Positions 1 through 11,500 of a stretch of DNA of 64,000 bases are shown one piece after another. The DNA is from Schistosoma haematobium (taxonomy: Eukaryota; Platyhelminthes; Trematoda; Strigeidida; Schistosomatidae), in NCBI RefSeq assembly GCF_000699445.3, contig NC_067195.1:69312591-69376590 (forward strand). The letters are read 5' to 3'. Every line of letters starts with the position of its first letter. Position 1 is the stretch's first letter. The notes beneath the pieces are model-generated. The model worked only from the letters and a program-made list of their open reading frames with translations. It made no database searches and was not told where the DNA came from. The position numbers were made by a program, and so were the translations under genes.

Positions 1-162
1 GTGTTTTCCTAATTTCCTCTTCAGCCGGAAGTTGGTTTGTTCTCTCTCATAGTAGGTTGTTGCTGATGGTATATTCCCAACATGTTCAATACCAATAAGT
101 TCTGAACAAGAAAAAAACAGATGTTCAAAACTTTCTGATTCACTATACTTGTCAAAATTCAT
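1..162 (-). CDS. Partial 5' coding exon running off the left edge, unknown protein
   Basis: Reading the minus strand from the ATG at 162-160, 54 codons stay open to the first base of the window, so only the N-terminus is seen. The predicted peptide is acidic and aromatic at first (MNFDKYSESESFEH) and becomes basic near the edge (NFRLKRKLGK). Its codon use is less A/T-biased than the surrounding non-coding sequence, and the sense strand contains no stop. I recognise no domain. The start is the first ATG; a splice junction inside the segment cannot be excluded. It could be the first exon of a gene whose body lies to the left, or chance; the absence of decay favours a real exon only modestly. 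Confidence 0.4.
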   Translation of the reverse strand, partial: MNFDKYSESESFEHLFFSCSELIGIEHVGNIPSATTYYEREQTNFRLKRKLGKH

Positions 163-2936
163 GTTATTTCACGTTTGTAGTCAATCAGTTACTAAAAAAC
201 ATCCAGAAATTACAAGAAGAAATATAAATTATAGAAATGACACTTTACAATATTTACTTGTATAATTAAAAAAAATTTCGTGTATTCTATCTCGATGAAT
301 GAATTAAACTATCTAGATCAGATCAATTAAGTCAAAATGTGATTCATTTAATCTCTTGTAATTATCATTTATAATTTATGTATTAAGGTTAGTTTATCTT
401 TGTTCTATTACCCTTACTGAAGAATAAATGTAGATTCAAAGTTTTCATGGTTGAAAATTACAATCAATTCATCTAGATAATATTAGTTGCATTATGCTTA
501 CTTTCATTAATGAAACAATTTTTAAAGTCTTATCCAATAAGTATCTAGATTCAATAAAATTCACTACTTCCCAATTTTAATTTGTTTAAATAGATTCAAT
601 TATTTATTGGTTTTTTTTTCAAAATTTTGTTCAAATCAAACGTTCATATACCATAGTGATTAAAATAAAATGAATTCAAACATTTAAATAGTCATCATTT
701 GAAATATTTAAATTTTAACTATTCAATGTGTCACAATGAATTTAAACAACAACAACAACAAAAAAGGTGAAAATATTTTTGCTGTCTTCTATCAATTTAA
801 ACAAATTTATCAATTCAGTTCCTAATGGGTCTTTTTGTTTGAAATCTCACTTCATTATTATCTGCTGAAATTCAAACAAAACTATCACTGTCATTGAAAA
901 CAAAAAAAGAAAAAGAAAAACGTTTTACCGTTTTAGGTAAATTTTATATGAAACATAGAGATTGTTTCATTGTGTTATTGTATTGTACATTCATTTGAAA
1001 TCATTTAAATCACTAGCTTATCCTATTTATACTGTCAAAATCAGTAGAAATAGACAAGTTTATGTATTTATGTGTTGGTACATTATTAGTAGTGAACAGA
1101 CAACTCACCGAGTAAGTTTTCTTGTGAATTAAATCAAATAGGTAACAACCACCAACATCATGAAATATAGTGCAGTCGGTTTTCATAATGCTTATGAATA
1201 AAAAGTATAATAGTACACATTATTTTTTTAACAAATGTTTCTAACATTGAATTTTTCCGAAATTTGATTTACATTGACATTTGTATATATAAGTTGCATC
1301 GTAAAAGCGATGGAGCAATGAGAACTGATGTATAGTCAGTGAAATTTTATACTCCAAGCTTTTACTGATTAACATAGTGTTTTGTTTTTAAAAGTACATT
1401 CATATTTTGTGAATACAAGTATGTTTTTTACATACAACATGAATTGGAAAATGAATGGTTAAACTTGTAAAAGTTTTCTAACCGCCATGAAACTGGTGGC
1501 CAACAATCCATGACCAAAGATTAATATTATTATCAAATGAAAATATATAGTTTATGAGTTATACACTCTTGAAATATTAATGGGCAAAGAAAGTATGATC
1601 CAGTATAGCAACTTTATTTTTAAAAAAATTTGTAAACACGAAACCTTATCTTGACTTGTTTCTAGGGGAAAGTTTCATCTGTATTAAACAATTAGTCACA
1701 TTAGAAGATATGCATCACCAAAATATAAACAATTTTCGTATTACCTTGATACACTTCAATTTATGTTTTTCATAAGCTAACAAAACAATCCCAAACATAG
1801 AAATATGAAATATATATTAAGTATAAATCATTGGAATTCCCTTGACTACACTAACCACTGTGTATCTGTGATTGACATTTCATGAATGAATTGTGTTTGT
1901 TTTTATTCTACCTGAATATTATGACTTTAACTAATAAACAATTGTATGTCAAAAAGAGTGAACAAATGTTTACATTGATTAAAAAATGTTTATAGAAGTT
2001 GTGCTTTGAATGCGATAACCACGGTCAGTTTCAGTTCAATGTTTATTTTATTTGTAATTTGCTGTTGTTGTTTTGATGATAAAAACTCAAAATGACAAGA
2101 AATGTCAATCATTCAAACTATAACTGTACATAACATAAAAAAGGCTTAAGCGTCTTGAAGAAAATCGTGCTTTATTAAATGTGTATCCACTTTATAAAAA
2201 AAAACAGAAGTACGTTTACCATGAATATATTATCAATATTTATGAATGCACATAGTCAGCAGTTTTGACAATACACTCTTCAGTACCAAACGATGACTTC
2301 TAGTTAGTTGTATTTTGCGCAATGCATCTAACCTTATGTGTTATTATCCCCATAAACTTTATCTCTGTTCACACACAATTTCTTTAAACATTAACGATCG
2401 ATTATACGCACAATATATTTGGCTGTTACAAAATTTACCAGTTAGAAGGATAGAGTGAGCTAAATAAGTACCCTGTACTATTTTGTAATATTCTGACTTT
2501 GAACTCATATGACTGGATACATAAGATACACGATATGAAACAAATAATAGATTCAAATAGGAACATAACTAGGGTACTTGTAGTAAAAAAAACGGAGTCA
2601 CAGGTTCTCAGTTAATCCACTGCAATAGTTGAGTCCAATTAAAGCTTACAAATAGTACCATATTAAAATATAACAAAAGGATCGATAAATTAATTCATAT
2701 TCAAAACCCTATATTTTGAAATTTAAAAAAAATGGCAGCTAAAGTTTTACATTTTGACTTATTTACACAGTCTTAACACTAGTGAGTTAAATTTTTCACG
2801 AGTATGTCAATTAAATAAACTATAGAAAGATTTACATTTAAGCTTAAATTTCAAGATAATATATAAACAATACAATGCCAAATAAATGATCAAATACATC
2901 TTTTAACGATCCTTTCAAGTAGAAATAAATTTCACT
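163..2936. other. AT-rich intergenic sequence, no gene seen
   Basis: No sustained coding signal on either strand. The longest open stretches are about 60 codons with random composition. Short poly-A/T tracts and a (CAA)n run near 747-760 are the only structure noted. Confidence 0.6.
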
Positions 2937-3289
2937 GGTTGAAATCACGAGTCAATTGAAGCTAGACCACCATGGAAAACCCGGAAGCACTGGATGGCCG
3001 TTTCGTCCTAGTATGGGACTCCTCGGCAGTGCGCATCCACTATCCCGCTCTCCGCGAGATTCGAACCCAGGACCTATCAGTCTCGCTCCAGGCGCTTAAC
3101 CAACTAGGCCACTGAGTCGGCGTCCAACGATGTTAATGTATAACTTCAACCAATCCACGAAGTTGCGCCACCGTACACCATTGTCTTCAGTGAGTTCCTA
3201 TCTCACAACAGACCTGGTTGAACTCCACTGGTAACGACTTCTCAGGTTTTCCATGGTGATTTAGCTTCAATCGACTCATGATTTCAACC
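2937..3289 (-). mobile_element. Family C tRNA-headed hammerhead element, fold-back copy
   Basis: Read on the minus strand it has a tRNA-like head with a B-box-like GGGTTCGAATCTC (3056-3068) and an A-box-like region near 3095-3118, then a hammerhead-like segment (2987-3032), then the family tail. Inverted copies of the tail close both ends: 2937-2981 and 3245-3289 are complementary over 45 bp with four differences. The middle (3121-3244) holds the 5' part of the element and unrelated sequence. The same head, hammerhead and tail recur at 28221, 32653, 49552, 52966 and 59225. It is non-coding. Family identity is inferred by comparison within this window. Confidence 0.8.
2987..3032 (-). ncRNA. 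Hammerhead ribozyme, core mutated
   Basis: Minus strand: stem I is GCACTG (3032-3027) with CAGTGC (2992-2987), a perfect 6 bp. Stem II is GTCC/GGAC, followed by the GAAA core and a very short stem III. The conserved CTGANGA core reads CCGAGGA here, a change at the invariant U4, so this copy should be inactive. Architecture follows the schistosome hammerheads with tiny stem III. Confidence 0.7.
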
Positions 3290-4746
3290 AATAAAATTTC
3301 TAAAATCTCCACAAAACCCATTCTGAGAAATAAATTTCCAATACAATCTATGAACTCTCAAAACTTTTGACCCGTTTGACCTTGATCAGTATTACTTTTC
3401 TGTTTTAATTTTAAGAATACTGAACTTTCATTTTCTTGACAATTATTTTCTTTGTTTTTTTCACTATTATCACAAGTAGGTATGCTCTTTACCCAATTAT
3501 TCTTGTTTATATTTCACATGTTAAATTCAGTTTTCTGTTTCCATTTTTCAGGGCCATCACAAAGCAAACGCACTCAACTACGATCATGTTGTATTGCTCA
3601 CTTGTTTACTCATTATTCAAAGTAGGTTAGATGTTTGAAAAAATAGGCTTTATAAGTTATCGATGTTTTTGTTTTAACTTACATTGTCACCAGTGACAAA
3701 CGATTTTATTTGATTACCTATACAATGCCATTAAATGTGAAGATATCATTATCTAAACGTTTTTCTTCAGTAAACATATTACTCATGAATACATAAGAAT
3801 GGTGAAGCTGAGTAATGATGGTTTAATAAGACTTATTTATGAACCCGACAATGTGCTACAAGGTTTTAGGAGTACTGACTAGTGAATAGAACACAATAGG
3901 TGCGCCATAAAGTTGAAAAAGCGATTTATGGTGGAGTGTTTTAATTTTCATGTGCACGGAAAGCATTAGATTCCTCAAAATCTGTGAAAACATACTATAC
4001 TGATTGAAGTAGACTATTAGATTGCAGTTTGTTCGTCTAGATGTTACGTCTTAGCTTTGAATCCTGAAGGGTAACAGTCCTCAGCAATTTAAGCTCGTGA
4101 ATAGGTGATGGTGAGTCATCTCTTTACTTGTTTTTCAATGATTCTATTGTTGATAATAGATTGTGGCTAAAACGTCTTCAAACTAATTCAATACAAGAAA
4201 TAGATAAGAATCAAATATGACATTAGTAGTCCTAATATATTTTTTATTAAAAAACACTGAACCATGAAAACAAGTAGGACGAAAATATTCTGTTTTAAAG
4301 TGAAATGCATAGTGAAACATAACTTGAGAGCACTTATTTTAGCGCGAAATTCATTCATCCTCATGGCTAAATAGAATTTTATCATTAAAGCTGATTGGTT
4401 CGTGCAGAAAACCTAGTTAATCCTAACATTCAAGCGCAAATTCTAATCCTAATTCCTCATACTAATTTACAACCCTCTTTTGATCCTAGTGAATAGTGGG
4501 CATTTTCAGGGTCGTTTAAACATCGCTCAAGAGTCGTCCATAGACTACAATCTCACCATTTTGGAGATAAATGTGAAAATTGTCCATTTGAATAATTCAA
4601 TGTTTATTTAAATCTAAATGGTTTTGTGGGAATTTCATAAGATTTTAAATTAATATTTCACCACTAGCAATTTTCATTGATGTACCATAATAAACCAAGA
4701 TGAAATGAATGCTTTATTTGTCTTGAGTTAAGACTAACCGAGATAC

Positions 4747-4748
<2 letters not shown>
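3290..4748. other. AT-rich spacer, nothing recognised
   Basis: Starts with a stretch similar to the sequence that follows other family C tails (CTCCACAAAACCCATTCTGA near 3307). No gene or further repeat is recognised. Confidence 0.5.

Positions 4749-4810
<62 letters not shown>
4749..4810. repeat. (AT)n microsatellite
   Basis: About 62 bp of uninterrupted AT dinucleotide repeat. Confidence 0.95.
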
Positions 4811-4812
<2 letters not shown>

Positions 4813-5212
4813 CAAATAGTTTAGATGTCAGTGTTATTCCAAGCTGTCTTTATCACTGTGAGGCCTTAACTTCTTGTATTCGAATCTGCTTCACGTTCGG
4901 AATGTGAGCTACCAGTTAATCCCCACTAATCATCTTCAAAAAGAATGTTCTCGAACATTAAAAAAAAATCGGTTAGTCACATGGCTTTGTAATTTTTCTT
5001 TTATAATTATTAAAAGTAATAAATTAGGGCCTTCAGAATAATTATCTCGGTAGAAATGTCTATCAGTGATTGGAATGCGTCGCACATACTTGTAGAGACA
5101 GGACATGCTAGCAAAATAATGCATCCGTAGGAATAATTTGGAGGAAAGCTAGGAGGGGCCAAACCATAAAGTGTATTAGTTCAGGAAGTTATTGACTAAT
5201 GATCTGAGCCAT

Positions 5213-5512
5213 ATTGGTAGTTGTAGACTACCTTGTGTTTATTTTATGCTTGAGAGTGATAAGTCTTGCGGATTGAACGCTATATTCGTTTTCTAAGCTA
5301 TTCTGTAACCCCCAAATTAGAACTATACAGTGACCTGAACACGAGAGAGAAGATGCAAAGTATGCGGATGTACTTTACTCCAAGGTTCATTTTAATATAG
5401 AAAATATAGGGTTTTTATATAATATTTTTCAATGTCCTTGGGTTGCTCGAAGATTCTGGAATGCTACTAAACATAGTCGCAGTATAACAATCAGTTAATC
5501 AGAACCTCTACA
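5213..5512 (-). mobile_element. Solo-type LTR of an LTR retrotransposon (about 300 bp)
   Basis: On the minus strand the segment begins TGTAGAGG at 5512 directly after an open reading frame that ends there. It contains a TATA-like TATATAAAAA and a polyadenylation-like ATTAAAA about 30 bases further, followed by C/T-rich sequence, the order expected of U3-R-U5. The 3' limit near 5213 is a guess from a terminal CTACCA. No second LTR is seen. LTR identity is inferred from layout, since the window contains no other copy. Confidence 0.45.
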
Positions 5513-5720
5513 TGTGACGTCTCAATTGCTTGATATTTTTGGCTAAGACTTCAAGTGAACGCTGATTGGATGAAACGCTTCTTAGTGTTTCCTGATCCTT
5601 GCTTGTCTTTTGCAAGAAATTTTCTGGATCACTCCAACAGAGAGGATTATTATTTTTGTATTTTCCTGAAATGGAATTTACAACTAGTAACTTATCTACT
5701 ACCAATTGACCATAACTCAT
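5508..5720 (-). pseudogene. Possible C-terminal remnant of a retrotransposon polyprotein
   Basis: A 70-codon open frame on the minus strand whose stop overlaps the first bases of the putative LTR (ATG TAG AGG). It is Lys/Gln/Asn/Ser-rich (for example DPENFLQKTSKDQETLRS) with no motif I recognise. Its abutment to the LTR suggests the end of a pol or gag-pol frame. Chance cannot be excluded; an opposite-strand frame over the same bases looks like a shadow. Confidence 0.3.
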
Positions 5721-5749
5721 CGTCTACACTTGAGTCAGTCTACATTTAA

Positions 5750-7017
5750 TTTTGTTAAACCCTTCAATTAACTTCTTTGGTAGACAGTGTCATTCAAACA
5801 TTAGCAATTTTTAGATAACTTTGTTTAGTTATTATCGCTATGTCTGTACGAGTATAAATGCTTGATTACGTGTTACACCCTATATGAGTAACCCTCCTAC
5901 TAGCTTGTGTCAGTTGCTTAAATAACTCGATGATAGACCATTTTCCGGTGATATATCAGCTTCTCAAATCCTATTATTTCATTCTACTCGTACTTGTATT
6001 TTGTTCATATGCGCTTTGTGTATTTGCAACTTTATTTGAGCTGTACGATAAACGATAATCAACCACAGCCAACACTTTATTATCTTCTAAAATTTGTACG
6101 CTCATGAGAGTTAACTAGTAATGGTTATCAGAACGATTGATATATATCCTGAAGATATTTCACTACATACTTTACTTATCTACTAATCTATTTTTCTGTC
6201 TGTATACGAAAAAGAAACAACTTATAGTGTCGGTTATAATGTTAAGTCCATATACCTTATTCTAGCTTTCGGACAGGCCAATCTATTCATTCTGCTTGAG
6301 TCATAGTTTTACTTTGTTGATTATTCGCTTATCAATCTTAACTGTTTTTATATGAGCGCATATGTGTGTGTACATTTCTTATCCTATTCATCACATGTCT
6401 GTAACTGATTTTTGTGTGACTATAAATATTAATTAACGCTTGACTAAGTGGAGTTGGCTTACCCTCCATCTCTATTGAGCGTCGTTTTGCTTCTCTTTAT
6501 TCCATTCGCTTTATATGCAAAATATATGTATTCAAAAGACCATTCTCGTATTTGACTTATTTAATTCTGTTACTGACTAACGCTATTTAGGTCGATGATT
6601 ATATACGAGGATAGGTGACATATATAGATTTCAATAACAATCATTCATATGATATACTTGAAGTCAGAACTCGGGCCGCCAAAGTGGAGAGCGCGTCGAC
6701 AACATCGTCCGATCTAAACGGCGACAAAATAAAGGGCCCCACTAAAAACTAAATATTGTAAATTATACAATCATAACACTTGGTTAAGTCCTACCTTTTT
6801 TGTCTATCATTTATCCCATCTGAATGTAATCAGATAGATACTAAATATCTTTCTAACTAGTTAGTCACATGACCGTTTGTCTTTGTTCTCAAAAATCTTT
6901 GTTTAATTATATATATAATCAACCGTTTATCAATTCTTATTTAATATCGATACTTTTTTCAATTATTTCTTATTAATTTAGATACAATACAATACACATG
7001 TCAAAACAGTTCTACTA
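5750..7017. other. Repeat-like spacer, no gene
   Basis: Contains TATA-like elements (6420-6427) and an unusually GC-rich patch at 6666-6735 that looks like the leader or LTR remnant of an old retroelement. The assignment is only an impression. No coding frame is supported. Confidence 0.3.
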
Positions 7018-7438
7018 TACAGGGTGGAAACCTGGAGAACTACGAAAGCCATCATCTAGAAGATACAAGTATTTATTAACAGTTGTCTACTAAAAGTACT
7101 TCGGATCCGTTGGCCAGACACTATCAGCACCAACCTATTGAGGGAGAAAACAAACCAGATTCCAATGGAGGAAGAAGCGCTGGAAATGAATAGGACACAT
7201 GTTAAGGAAAGCACCCAACTGTGTCACAAGGCAAGCCCTCACATGGAATCCTCAAGGCCAAAGGGAAAGAGGAAGACCACAGAATACATTACGTCAAGAA
7301 AAGGAGACAGACATGAGAAAAATGAACAAAAATTGGACAGAACTCGAAATGAAGGCTCATGACAGAGTGGGTTGGAGAATGCTGGTCAGCATCCTGTACT
7401 ACATTGGGAGTAACAGGCGTAATTAAGTAACTAAGTAC
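7018..7438 (+). pseudogene. RTE/SR2-like non-LTR retrotransposon, 3' end of ORF
   Basis: Plus-strand translation gives the C-terminal tail of an RTE-clade reverse transcriptase: ETW..TKAII, then RIRWPDTIS, then [20 protein letters not shown], then DRVGWRMLV and a stop at 7424-7426. The order matches schistosome SR2-type elements as I know them. It is broken by a TAG near 7064 and a frame change between 7138 and 7199. After the stop the sequence degenerates into a TAAGTAAC-type tail, typical of RTE 3' ends. It is 5'-truncated, as expected of target-primed insertion, and encodes nothing functional. Confidence 0.8.
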
Positions 7439-8515
7439 TTTAGATACAATTTACAATCAACCATAAAATTCATTAAACTAGTACTTTTGTTTTTTTTTAA
7501 TTGTGTGATGAAATTAGTTGACACTAAATTTTTCTTTTTAAATAAATGAAATTCATAAGTCAATAAATAAAATACTTATTTATTTAGTGAGTTATTTACA
7601 TTGTTCTAGAAAAGTTGTTTGTACAAACAAGACAAAACAAAATGAGACTTTCATTAATTAATTAATCAATAAAGAGTAATTTGTTATTTAATTGATTCCT
7701 TTTTACAAAAATATGATTATTTCTATTTTGTAAGGAATGAAATCATTCATCATTAGAAATGTGTTTATTTTTTCGTTCTAAAAAATATGTTTTTTTAAAT
7801 TATATTCTATTAAATTGTTATTAAATAAAAACTAAATATAAACATTAAAACTTGTAATGTTCCTTAATGTTTCCTTTTAATATAAATAAACAACAATTGA
7901 TCATCTAAGCAATAATGACTATAAATAAAAAGTAAGATTGCAACAATTTGAAAAATAAAAATAAAAAAACATCATTAGGGAAACAGAAAACTTGATAAAA
8001 TGTATATACGTATGTGGATTTGTGCGTGTATGATAGTGAAAATAGAAGAAAGGAGATTGATCAAAGAGAAGGAGTCAATAAAAAAAAAGTTTAATTGTAT
8101 GTACAGAAACTAGAAGTGTTAATCTTTTACAAATAAAAGAATTTATAAATGGAATGAATAAACAGTTTGGTTAATATATATGTACACAAATGTATTTCTA
8201 AAAGATATGTACGAATATATATATATATATATAATAAGCAATGGTGATTTCTTTATAAAAATGGTAATAAAATGACTAAAAAAAAAATAAATTTTTATAC
8301 AAATCACACCATACAAACATTGATAATTTACTTTTTATTTAATCGTCTGTAATAATAATAATATACACCTATAAGAGATTTGATTTAATCTTTTAATGAT
8401 TTGTATTGATAAAATTATTTTATCTCCATAGTAACCAATTTATTTTAAAATTTCAATCGTCAATTTATTCTTACATACAATAACCCTTTTTTTTCTCATG
8501 TATATGATCTTTTTT
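7439..8515 (-). other. AT-rich 3' flank/UTR of the MAX-1-like gene
   Basis: Very A/T-rich sequence without coding signal. On the minus strand AATAAA occurs at 8469-8464, 47 bases past the stop of the upstream gene, and again at 8444-8439, so polyadenylation could happen here. The short (AT)n at 8216-8232 is simple repeat. Confidence 0.4.
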
Positions 8516-11500
8516 TCAAGTGATCTCAGATTTCTGTTGAATATTTATTAAAAATGTAAGTACATTCGTTAAATCCATTACAGCATGTAAATCAGTTAGA
8601 AAAAATCTTAACTTTTTCACTGTTATACTTTGATGTGTATTTAATAATTTCCATTCTTTATTATTTTTATTATAATAATATGGTTGATGTTGAGTTATAT
8701 TTCTTTGGTTACTATTTACAAAATTTGATGATGATGATAATGATAATGAAGTGAATGGATAATAATTAGTATCTTTGATTTGATCTATATATTGTTTTGA
8801 TAAAACATCATAATTGATCATATGTTTAGATGTTGTTCCATATTGTTCCGATGGATTTGTATATTCCATATAAACAAGAAAAAATATTCCATTCTTTTGA
8901 CTACCATATGCTATAATATTTTTATATAATATTGATTTTAAACAATAAATTTGATTTGATCCTAATAGATTTATTTGATTTAATATTTCTAAATTTGTTA
9001 ATTGAAATGTACCACATGTTAATAAATTAATTTTATCTTCTTGTGGTACAATCCATATTAATTGATTATCATGTATTGATATTAAATTATTCACACGAGC
9101 AATATAGGCTGAACATGAAAATCGATAAGGATATAAACGTTTTAAATGTTTTAAATAATTAAAACATGCATAAAATGTAGCTAAATCTATTTGATTTTCA
9201 TGATCCGGTTTATGATTATTATCATCATTTTTATTATTCATATTGATATTACATTTATTGAAATGAGATTTTGTATTGAATGAACATTTAGTTAATTTTG
9301 TCCAACGATCTAATATGATTAATTTGATCTGTATAAATGATTGTGAATCAGTTGGATCATTATTATTATTATTATCATTACAGGATAACCAATGAATAGG
9401 AAAATAACTTTTTAATAATTCAGTAAATGTTATTTGTTCATGACGTTTTTGTAATTCAGAATAATCATAATAATCCGCACGACATAAATAAACAATTAAA
9501 TCAATAAAATCAATACCACGTATTGGTATTTGATAATTATTTGCTAAAATATTTGCATGTAATTGATGTACTATAAAATTTAATAAAAATATATTTGATT
9601 TATTCAATATTAAATGACGTAGAATTTTCCATGTAAATGTTTGTACTTTAAATAAAAGTTTAATTGTAATTTGATCAATTCTAATTGAATTGATTTGTTG
9701 TTGTGGTTGTTGTTGTTCTTGTTTTTGTTTTGATTTATTATTAGTTAATAAATGTTCTAATGTAAATTGTTCATGTATAGAAATGATATCACATATTTTC
9801 CATTGTGGATTTAAATAAATGTGTTTTGATTCTATAACTGATTCACCTAAACATAAATATATACCAAATAGAATTGTATGTTTACAACTGACTTCATGAA
9901 ATCCAAGTTTTTCAATAATTTGCATTTGTAAATCTTGTATTGTAGAACTACCATGAAAGTTGACCACTTCATAATTGGATCCAAATGGTAAGTAAATTGG
10001 TAATGAGAAAGGATATACATGTATGTAAGGATTACGTATGGATATAGTGAACACTTCTAAAACTGATGGATATTGATCGCGACCACCATATAGTTTAGTT
10101 CGGTTTAATGTATCATGACAAAATGCTGCATAGCCAGCAATTTCTGTGAAATATCTAGTTTTCAATTGTACACCTTCTGATTTCCCTTTCTCATATGGAT
10201 CAATTTCATTGGATAATCCTGTTGATGAAATTAAACGTATTGGATCCATATATAATTTGAAAACTTGTTGAAGACATTCTACAACTGGATCGGATGGTAA
10301 CATAAATGTTAAAAATAAACATAGACATTCCCAGATTGCTATAGAAGGCCACCAATGTTCTGGTTTCCGATTATGATTCAAATTCGTTAATGGTATAATC
10401 AACTTAGCTATCGGTGATGATGTTAATTGAGATATAACTTCAGGTAATGATTGTTTATACCGATTCCCAATTTGAAGATGAAAAGTACTCCCTTCATTCT
10501 GTTTAAAATTATTACAATATTTCAAATGACTAGTGATAAGATTTGATTCATCTGTTAATTCTTGACTTTTAGTACATGTAAGTATTGCAAAAGTACGTTT
10601 TATAATTTTATTTTTAAATAAAATTATATAAGCATCTTTTGGTATTTGTTTTGTATGTATACCAGCAAAAATTACTTGTTTAATTAATTGTAAATAAAGT
10701 TCATCTTTTAATATGGGATATTTTAAACAAAAGTATACTATTTGTTTCATAATTAAATATTTTAATGTTAACCATTGTGAACTATTGATTAAACAGTTTA
10801 ATGGTATTTCTATAGAATGTAAATTTGAATTGTCAATTAAATCAATTTGTGGATGACAAAGAAATAGTAAATGATTAAATAATCGTAAACTAATCTCGGT
10901 GTATTCAATTGATATGGTTTTTGAAATAGGCTCTTTAATTGAAACAATAGAATGATATAAATTATTTATATGTGATGAATTTACTAGTTGTTTCCACATT
11001 TCTCGAATATTTTCAAATAATTTAATGGATGGTGATGTTGATGATGATAACGGTGACTTTTGTATGTCACTAGAATCAATAATTGTGGGAGAGTGTAATG
11101 TCGCCCGAATTAAACTATCTCTCCACTGTTCACATTCTTCAACTGTAGGACATAATAAATAAATAGGTTCATGTTCTGGTGTCCATATTTTAATTGTTTG
11201 TTGTCGTTCTTGATTTAATTTTGAACAATTTAAACTAATCAAAAGGGAATCTGAATCTGAACTAGATGTAAGTAATTGGCCAGAATCATGAAAATCTGTG
11301 GATATATTGCATGGTTTATTTGTTCTTTGTGTTACACCGCTTTCTAGGCTAGATGTTTGATTGCTAATTAAATGTATGTATGAATTTTTCAAATTTTTGC
11401 AACCAACTGGGACTGTACTCTGTGGACTTAATGAATAAATCAAATAGAAACCGGCTAGACGACACCAAAACCATGCAATCTGACCTTTTCTCACACGTTT